Shown piece after piece: positions 7,183 through 11,600 of a DNA stretch of 11,600 nt; position 1 is the first letter of the stretch, and every line of letters starts with the position of its first letter. The stretch comes from an uncultured Thermomonas sp. (lineage in GTDB: Bacteria > Pseudomonadota > Gammaproteobacteria > Xanthomonadales > Xanthomonadaceae). A program made the position numbers and the translations under genes. The notes under the pieces were generated by a model. That model had not been told where the DNA came from. It ran no database searches and was given only the letters and a program-made list of their open reading frames with translations. The stretch lies in the NCBI GenBank assembly GCA_946480065.1, contig CAMLJA010000033.1, positions 1 to 11,600 on the forward strand. Reading direction: 5' to 3'.

Positions 7183-8190
7183 CACCGTGTAGCCGCGCGC
7201 CCGCAGCCGCGCCAGGTAGCCGTCCGGTCCCAGCATCTCGCGCAGCGGCAGGGTGGCGAACGTCACCCGGTTGCGCGCCAGCGCGCCCTCCGCGGTGGCC
7301 ATCCACTTGTCCTGCAGCCGCCGCTCGGCGTCGCCGAAGCCGAGCCGGCGGCCGATGCCGGCCTCCGACACCGCGGCCTTGCACGCCTCGTACTGGTCCG
7401 CGAAGGGCAGCTCCTGCAGGGCCAGGGTATCGCCGGTGGCCCAGGCGTTCGCGCGCGAGCGCATCGCGCCCAGGTCGCCCTCGATCCGGTCCATGGTCTT
7501 CTCGAAGCAGGCCACGTCGTCCAGCGAGGTCCGGCTGAACTCCTTGATCAGCGCGCGCGGGTTCTCCAGCAGGATCTCCACCTTCACCGGGGTGACGTTG
7601 GGGTGGTGGCGCTCGATCGCCGCCGCCACCACCGGCTTGGCCTGGTCGCGGGTGTCCATGCCGGCGCGCTTGATGGCGCGCTCGTAGAGTTCCATCGCCG
7701 CGAACAGCGGGCGCCAGCCCTCGATGCCGCGGTCGCTGCCGATGTAGCGCGCCTTGAGCGCCCGCCAGCGCGCGTACGCCTGCGGCGAGACCACCTGCTC
7801 CAGCCGCCTGCCGTCGGGATTCTTGCGCGCGCCCAGCAGCGAGGGCAGCAGGAACAGCGACTTGAAGAAGCCGGTGTCCTTGAAGTCCACCCGCACCTGG
7901 GGCGCCAGCAGCACTTCCTGGGCGTTGGCGACCACCGCGTCGATACGCGCGGACTGCAGCTGCATGCGCGCCGGCAGCGGGGAGAGCGTGCCCAGGATGT
8001 AGAGGTCGCGCTGGCCGTCGGCGCTGCGCACCAGCCACAGCCCGGGGCCGGGCTGCTCGCCGGTGACCAGCACCGTCTCCGCGGTGGTGATGCCGGCGTC
8101 CTGCGGCGCCGCGGCCGCGGCCACCGCCGGCGCCGCCAGCGCCAGTCCCAGCAAGATCGCCATCAGCCTGTCGCGCATCGGGGGTTCCAT
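7165..8190 (-). CDS. TraB/GumN-family secreted protein, catalytic motifs degenerate
   Basis: A 341-residue protein of the TraB/PrgY/GumN family, related to the Tiki metalloproteases. An N-terminal signal peptide (hydrophobic about 9-20, then an Ala-rich cleavage region near 21-28) points to the periplasm. Family features: GLWLVRSADGQ strand (50-60), ILGTLSPLPARM (65-76), a middle helical region with D-D-V-A-C-F and Y-E-A-C-K, then a C-terminal REMLGPDGYLARLRARGYTV block. By eye, the family's two GX2H motifs are replaced by GTLS (67-70) and FATL (311-314), and the conserved Glu after the first motif aligns with Ala96. It is probably non-catalytic; the function is unknown. The start is uncertain: ATG at 8188-8190 has no ribosome binding site, while ATG at 8176-8178 (four residues shorter) has GGAA upstream. 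It is transcribed towards dxs. Confidence 0.8.
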   Translation of the reverse strand: MEPPMRDRLMAILLGLALAAPAVAAAAAPQDAGITTAETVLVTGEQPGPGLWLVRSADGQRDLYILGTLSPLPARMQLQSARIDAVVANAQEVLLAPQVRVDFKDTGFFKSLFLLPSLLGARKNPDGRRLEQVVSPQAYARWRALKARYIGSDRGIEGWRPLFAAMELYERAIKRAGMDTRDQAKPVVAAAIERHHPNVTPVKVEILLENPRALIKEFSRTSLDDVACFEKTMDRIEGDLGAMRSRANAWATGDTLALQELPFADQYEACKAAVSEAGIGRRLGFGDAERRLQDKWMATAEGALARNRVTFATLPLREMLGPDGYLARLRARGYTVLAPDE

Positions 8191-8261
8191 GGGTTGCGTG
8201 CCGGTGCAGTGTGACCGTCGCGCCGGCGCGGAGTTCGACCGCGGCGTGAACCGCGGGAACG

Positions 8262-8285
8262 AAAACGCCCGGGCGGGCCGGGCGT
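8262..8285 (-). terminator. Rho-independent terminator after tRNA-Pro
   Basis: On the minus strand an 8-bp stem, ACGCCCGG (8285-8278) with CCGGGCGT (8272-8265), and a 5-base loop are followed directly by TTT (8264-8262). It begins 14 bases after the tRNA 3' end and separates the tRNA from the TraB/GumN gene. Confidence 0.85.
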
Positions 8286-8299
8286 CGCGCGTGCGGATT

Positions 8300-8376
8300 T
8301 GGTCGGGGTAGCCGGATTCGAACCGACGACCACTTGTCCCCCAGACAAGTGCGCTACCAGGCTGCGCTATACCCCG
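8300..8376 (-). tRNA. tRNA-Pro, anticodon GGG
   Basis: 77 bases fold as a complete cloverleaf: acceptor CGGGGTA/TACCCCG, D-arm GCGC-AGCCTGGTA-GCGC, anticodon arm CTTGT/ACAAG with loop CTGGGGG (anticodon GGG, positions 34-36), a 5-base variable loop TGGTC, and T-arm GTCGG-TTCGAAT-CCGGC. The discriminator is A and CCA is encoded (8302-8300). It reads proline codons CCC and CCU. It lies directly downstream of merR, with its own -10 box. Confidence 0.97.
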
Positions 8377-8387
8377 AGAGGCCGCTG

Positions 8388-8393
8388 ATTATA
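8388..8393 (-). promoter_or_regulatory. -10 element of the tRNA-Pro promoter
   Basis: The minus strand reads TATAAT, a perfect consensus, 11 bases upstream of the mature tRNA 5' end. The bases between it and the predicted start (CAGCGGCC) are GC-rich, typical of stable-RNA promoters under stringent control. No good -35 is seen at the usual spacing (GCCGCT at 8411-8416). The box lies within an inverted repeat, CCGCT (8382-8386) and AGCGG (8393-8397). Readthrough from merR is also possible. Confidence 0.7.
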
Positions 8394-8408
8394 GCGGATG
8401 GAACCCGG

Positions 8409-8765
8409 TCAGCGGCGCAGCAGCTGCAGCACTTCCTCCAGTTCCATCCTTACCTGCTTGGCGATCTGGTGGCTCAGCGCCGATTCCTGCTTGGCACCCT
8501 GCCCTTCCAGGCGCAGGCGCGCGCCGCCAATGGTGTAGCCCTGTTCGTACAGCAGGCTGCGGATCTGCCGCACCATCAGCACGTCGTGGCGCTGGTAATA
8601 GCGGCGGTTGCCGCGGCGCTTGGCCGGCTCCAGGCTAGGGAATTCGGTTTCCCAGTAGCGCAACACGTGCGGCTTGACGTCGCACAGCTCGCTGACCTCG
8701 CCGATGGTGAAGTAGCGCTTGGCCGGGATCGGCGGAAGTTCGCGGTTGCTGCCGGGATCAAGCAT
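8409..8765 (-). CDS. MerR-family transcriptional regulator of the pheST-ihfA cluster
   Basis: A 118-residue DNA-binding protein. The MerR-type winged helix-turn-helix runs from about residue 18 ([20 protein letters not shown]) through the wing (RRGNRRYY, 50-57) to a second helical pair (about 60-86). The C-terminal helix (about 95-116) could form the short antiparallel dimer coil. It lacks the C-terminal Cys cluster of metal-sensing MerR proteins; the only Cys is C28 in the helix-turn-helix, so there is no visible effector domain and the target is unknown. Its ATG lies inside the last codons of ihfA with an 8-base overlap, so it is almost certainly cotranscribed and translationally coupled with ihfA. 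The same pairing with ihfA is common in Gammaproteobacteria. Confidence 0.93.
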   Translation of the reverse strand: MLDPGSNRELPPIPAKRYFTIGEVSELCDVKPHVLRYWETEFPSLEPAKRRGNRRYYQRHDVLMVRQIRSLLYEQGYTIGGARLRLEGQGAKQESALSHQIAKQVRMELEEVLQLLRR

Positions 8766-9075
8766 GCGCCGCCCCCAGCGCGCCCGGGCCGGCGTAGGCT
8801 TCCACCCGCTCCTTCAGCTTCTGGCCGGGGCGGAAGGTGACCACGGTGCGCGCGGAGATCGGGATCTCCTCGCCGGTCTTCGGGTTGCGGCCCGGCCGCT
8901 GGTTCTTGCGGCGCAGGTCGAAGTTGCCGAAGCCGGACAGCTTGACCTGCCGACCCTGTTCCAGCGCCTCGCGCAGCGCGTCGAAGAACGCGTCGACGAA
9001 CTCCTTCGCCTCGCGCTTGTTCAGGCCCACGTCCTCGTAGAGGCGTTCCGCCATTTCCGCCTTGGTCAACGCCAT
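8758..9075 (-). CDS. ihfA: Integration host factor subunit alpha
   Basis: Alpha subunit (105 residues) of the heterodimeric nucleoid protein IHF, which binds the DNA minor groove and bends it sharply, affecting transcription, replication and recombination. The sequence is near-canonical: [12 protein letters not shown] start, [15 protein letters not shown] helix, [11 protein letters not shown] strand, then the beta-arm [14 protein letters not shown] with Pro65 as the intercalating residue, and [12 protein letters not shown]. The tail after residue 95 is slightly longer than in E. coli. A strong ribosome binding site, AAGGGGA, begins immediately after the pheT stop codon. The pheT-ihfA gap is 11 bases, indicating one operon. 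The partner ihfB is not in this window. Confidence 0.97.
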   Translation of the reverse strand: MALTKAEMAERLYEDVGLNKREAKEFVDAFFDALREALEQGRQVKLSGFGNFDLRRKNQRPGRNPKTGEEIPISARTVVTFRPGQKLKERVEAYAGPGALGAAHA

Positions 9076-9086
9076 TGCTGTCCCCT

Positions 9087-11459
9087 TCAGCGCCGGATGG
9101 CCGCGCCGTGTTCCTGTTCCAGCGCGGCGACCACGGAGGCCACCACGGCGTCCACGTCGCGGTCAGTCAGGGTGCGCGAATCGTCCTGCAAAATCAAGGC
9201 CATGGCGAGACTCTTGAAACCGGTTTCCACGCCTTTTCCGGCATAGCGGTCGAACAGCCGGAGTTCGCGCAGCGCCGGGCCCGCCGCGCGCCGGGCGGTG
9301 GCCTGCATGGCCGCCCAGGGCACCGATTCGGCGACGACGAACGCAAGGTCCCGGCGGACGGACGGATAGCGCGACAGCGCCGCGGCGCGCGGCAGCGGCC
9401 GCGCCAGCAGCGGTTCGGCGTCCAGTTCGAAGGCGTAGACGTCCACGCCCACGGCCAGCGCCTGCTGCAGGCGCGGATGCAGCTGGCCGATCCAGCCGAT
9501 GGCGACGCCGTCGCGAAGGATCTCGGCGGAGCGTCCCGGGTGCGCGAACGGCGCGGCCGAGGCGCGATACTCCAGCACCGCGCCCGACAGCGCGGCCAGG
9601 CTCTCGAGGTCGCCCTTGAGGTCGTGGAAGTCCAGCGCGCGCGCGGGCGCGCCCCACTGCTCCGCGCGCGCATCGCCGCAGGCGACCGCGGCGATGCGCA
9701 GCGTTTCCGCCGGCGCCTCGCCGGCCACGGCGGCGAAGGTCTTGCCGAGTTCGAACAGGCGCACGCGCGGCTGCTGGCGCGCCGCGTTGCGCGCCAGCGC
9801 GTCCACCAGCCCGGGCAGCAGGCGGGTGCGCATCACGCCGAGCTCCGCGCTGAGCGGATTGGCCAACGCCACCGCGCCATCGGCCGCGTGCCACGTCGCC
9901 AGCAGGCCGGCATCGACGAAGGCGTAGTTGATGGCTTCCAGGAAGTCGCGGGCGACCAGCTGGCGACGCACGTCGTGCTCGCTGGCCCGGGTCTCGGTCG
10001 GGTTGACCAGCCGCGTCGCGCCGCCCGGCAGCGTGGCCGGGATGGCGTCGTAGCCGTGGATGCGGGCGATTTCCTCGACCAGGTCTTCCTCCAGTGCCAG
10101 GTCGAAGCGGCGCGCCGGCGGGGTCACCCGCCAGCCATCGCCGGTCGCCTCGACCGCAAGACCCAGCGCCGACAGGATGCGGACGACCTCGGCGTCCTCG
10201 ACCTGCGTGCCCAGCACGCGCGCCAGCCGGGCGCGGCGCAGCAGGATTGGCTGCGGCTGCGGCAGGTGCTCGGGCAGCGCGGCCTCGACCACCGGGCCGG
10301 GCGAACCGCCGGCGATGTCCAGCACCAGCCGGGTGGCGTACTCGATCGCGATGCGCGGCAGCTCCGGATCGACGCCGCGCTCGAAGCGATGGCCGGCATC
10401 GGTGTGCAGGCCCAGCTTGCGGCTGCGGCCGATGATCGCCGCCGGCGCGAAGTGGGCGGCCTCCAGGAAGACGTTGCGGGTCGCATCGCCCACTTTGGTG
10501 TCCTCGCCGCCCATGATGCCGGCCAGGCCGACCGCGCGATCGGCGTCGGTGATGACCAGGAACTGCGGGTCCAGGGTGGCGTCGTCGCCATTGAGCAGGC
10601 GCAGGGTCTCGCCGGCGCGCGCCTGGCGCACGCCGACCGGGCCCTGCAGCAGGTCGCGGTCGTACGCATGCATCGGCTGGCCCAGCTCCAGCATCACGTA
10701 CTGGGTAACGTCGACCAGGAAGCTGACCGGGCGCACGCCGCTGCGGCGCAGGCGCTCGGCCATCCACACCGGCGTGGGCACGGCCGCATCCACGCCGGTG
10801 ATCACGCGGCCGACGAAGCGCGGCGCCGCCGCACCCGCGGACAGCTCGACCTGCAGCGCCGCGTCGTGCGCGGCCGGGACCGGGGCCGCGTCCAGCGGCT
10901 CGACCGCGCAGCCGGTGGCGGCCGCCACGTCGAAGGCGATGCCGCGCACGCCGAAGCAGTCGGCGCGGTTCGGGGTCAGCTTCAGCTCGATGCTGGCATC
11001 CGGCAGGCCGAGGTAGTCGGCCAGCGGCGCCCCCACCGGCGCGTCGGCCGGCAGCTCCAGCAGGCCCGACGCGTCGGCGTCGATGCCGAGCTCCTTCGCC
11101 GAGCACAGCATGCCGTTGGAGGCGACGCCGCGCAGCTTGGCGGCCTGGATGGTCAGCTGGCCGACCTTCGTGCCGATGGTCGCCAGCGGCGCCAGCAGGC
11201 CCGGGCGCGCGTTCGGCGCGCCGCACACGATCTGCAGCAGCTCGCCGGTCCCGGCATCGACCTGGCAGACCTGCAGCTTGTCGGCTTCCGGGTGCTTCGC
11301 GCACTCGACGATCCGGGCCACGACCACGCCGTCGAGGGACGCGCCCAGCACGGCCATGTCCTCGACCTCGAGGCCGATCGCGGTGAGCGTGGCGGCGAGC
11401 TGCTCGCGCGTGGCGCGGGTCTTGACGTGCTGGCGCAGCCAGTTTTCGGAGAACTTCAT
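9087..11459 (-). CDS. pheT: Phenylalanyl-tRNA synthetase beta subunit
   Basis: Beta chain (790 residues; E. coli 795) of the alpha2-beta2 synthetase that charges tRNA-Phe; the alpha chain carries the catalytic centre and beta handles tRNA binding and editing. Seen in order: N-terminal [16 protein letters not shown]-like tRNA-binding OB domain (about 40-150, [13 protein letters not shown] ... [11 protein letters not shown]); the [13 protein letters not shown] stretch; the editing and catalytic-like core with [12 protein letters not shown] from 356; [18 protein letters not shown]; and a C-terminal FDX-ACB anticodon-binding domain (about 697-790, [12 protein letters not shown]). It is full length with no frameshift. 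The ATG at 11457-11459 has GAGG upstream, overlapping the stop codon of the pheS-derived frame, so coupling with pheS is expected; the sequence upstream of that is anomalous. Confidence 0.97.
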   Translation of the reverse strand: MKFSENWLRQHVKTRATREQLAATLTAIGLEVEDMAVLGASLDGVVVARIVECAKHPEADKLQVCQVDAGTGELLQIVCGAPNARPGLLAPLATIGTKVGQLTIQAAKLRGVASNGMLCSAKELGIDADASGLLELPADAPVGAPLADYLGLPDASIELKLTPNRADCFGVRGIAFDVAAATGCAVEPLDAAPVPAAHDAALQVELSAGAAAPRFVGRVITGVDAAVPTPVWMAERLRRSGVRPVSFLVDVTQYVMLELGQPMHAYDRDLLQGPVGVRQARAGETLRLLNGDDATLDPQFLVITDADRAVGLAGIMGGEDTKVGDATRNVFLEAAHFAPAAIIGRSRKLGLHTDAGHRFERGVDPELPRIAIEYATRLVLDIAGGSPGPVVEAALPEHLPQPQPILLRRARLARVLGTQVEDAEVVRILSALGLAVEATGDGWRVTPPARRFDLALEEDLVEEIARIHGYDAIPATLPGGATRLVNPTETRASEHDVRRQLVARDFLEAINYAFVDAGLLATWHAADGAVALANPLSAELGVMRTRLLPGLVDALARNAARQQPRVRLFELGKTFAAVAGEAPAETLRIAAVACGDARAEQWGAPARALDFHDLKGDLESLAALSGAVLEYRASAAPFAHPGRSAEILRDGVAIGWIGQLHPRLQQALAVGVDVYAFELDAEPLLARPLPRAAALSRYPSVRRDLAFVVAESVPWAAMQATARRAAGPALRELRLFDRYAGKGVETGFKSLAMALILQDDSRTLTDRDVDAVVASVVAALEQEHGAAIRR

Positions 11460-11469
11460 GGCGGCGGCC

Positions 11470-11511
11470 TCAGGCGAACTGCTTCAGGAAACGCACGTCG
11501 TTCTCGAAGAA
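11470..11511 (-). pseudogene. pheS: 3'-terminal fragment of pheS (Phe-tRNA synthetase alpha), joined to foreign sequence
   Basis: The last 13 codons and stop before pheT read FFENDVRFLKQFA, matching the conserved PheS C-terminus (E. coli ends FFENDLRFLKQFK). The stop is 10 bases before the pheT ATG, as expected for pheST. Upstream of about 11511 the frame no longer resembles PheS; it turns into a sequence that looks like an acyl-CoA dehydrogenase N-terminus. The rest of PheS, including the catalytic domain, is not on this side of the junction within the window. Confidence 0.7.
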
Positions 11512-11565
11512 CTTGCGCGCGGTGCTCCGCAGCAGCTCCTGCTCGTCGTTGAAGCCGAAGTTCAT
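11497..11565 (-). CDS. Acyl-CoA dehydrogenase N-terminal fragment (22-23 codons), fused in frame to the pheS end
   Basis: An ATG at 11563-11565 opens MNFGFNDEQELLR, then STARKFFEN, the usual first helix of acyl-CoA dehydrogenases (flavoenzymes of beta-oxidation). AAGG about eight bases upstream is a plausible ribosome binding site. The frame then continues straight into the PheS C-terminus, making a 31-residue chimeric frame ending at 11470. Too little remains for activity. Identification rests on about 20 residues and is from memory of the family. Confidence 0.55.
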
Positions 11566-11568
11566 GGC

Positions 11569-11600
11569 TTAGCCTTTCGGGAGGCCGAGCACGCGCTCGC
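11569..11600 (-). CDS. Extreme 3' end of an unidentified gene, possibly another acyl-CoA dehydrogenase
   Basis: Nine codons (ERVLGLPKG) and TAA enter from the right edge and stop three bases before the ATG of the acyl-CoA dehydrogenase-like start. Acyl-CoA dehydrogenases often end in a similar Leu-Gly-Leu-Pro stretch, and tandem pairs of such genes are common, so this fits an operon of two. Nine residues cannot prove it. Confidence 0.35.
   Translation of the reverse strand, partial: ERVLGLPKG

Noticed and set aside
8219..8230. Perfect 12-base palindrome CGCGCCGGCGCG upstream of the TraB/GumN gene
   Set aside because: Made only of G and C in a very GC-rich gap, so likely by chance; not linked to a promoter I can recognise.
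9075..11552. 825-residue plus-strand frame opposite pheT
   Set aside because: Antisense shadow of pheT rich in Arg, Ala, Gly and Gln; pheT on the other strand is complete and full of family motifs.
1..11600. Mobile elements, CRISPR array, prophage or defence system
   Set aside because: No transposase, integrase, direct-repeat array or toxin/nuclease cassette pattern was seen; every large frame is explained by a housekeeping or common family gene.

Overview
This is chromosomal, housekeeping-type DNA from a high-GC gammaproteobacterium, most probably Xanthomonadaceae/Lysobacteraceae (Lysobacter, Luteimonas or Pseudoxanthomonas type). The lineage call is an inference. It rests on the strong G/C bias at third codon positions, the gene order pheS-pheT-ihfA-merR-tRNA-Pro, a lipoprotein M13 metallopeptidase, a TraB/GumN-family secreted protein, and RhlE, Dxs and IhfA sequences that look xanthomonad. 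No insertion sequence, prophage, CRISPR array, attachment site or replication origin was seen.

Layout, left to right. Positions 1-777 (minus) hold the N-terminal 259 residues of an RhlE-type DEAD-box RNA helicase that runs off the left edge. A 307-base divergent intergenic region follows, with a probable helicase promoter and a long, hairpin-bearing leader. Next come a small DoxX-family membrane protein (1085-1429, plus) and, convergent with it, a beta-CASP metallo-beta-lactamase-fold nuclease homologue (1446-2819, minus). Divergent from that is an M13 zinc metallopeptidase lipoprotein (3029-5116, plus), closed by a strong intrinsic terminator. dxs (5224-7146, plus) follows with what looks like its own promoter placed almost on its start codon. 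dxs converges on a TraB/GumN-family protein (7165-8190, minus) that appears to have lost the family's catalytic positions.

The right-hand part is one leftward block: pheT (9087-11459), ihfA (8758-9075), a MerR-family regulator overlapping ihfA by 8 bases (8409-8765), and tRNA-Pro(GGG) (8300-8376) with its own TATAAT box and an intrinsic terminator. pheT, ihfA and merR are spaced or overlapped for translational coupling, as in the classical pheST-ihfA operon.

The most unusual point is the last ~130 bases. Only the last 13 or so codons of pheS precede pheT. At a short shared stretch encoding Phe-Phe-Glu-Asn they switch to what reads as the start of an acyl-CoA dehydrogenase gene, itself preceded by the end of another reading frame. 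An assembly or contig-end chimera is the likeliest explanation. A real rearrangement would mean the essential pheS gene is broken or displaced here. I found no convincing undescribed multi-gene system; the remaining points of interest are single-gene or regulatory.
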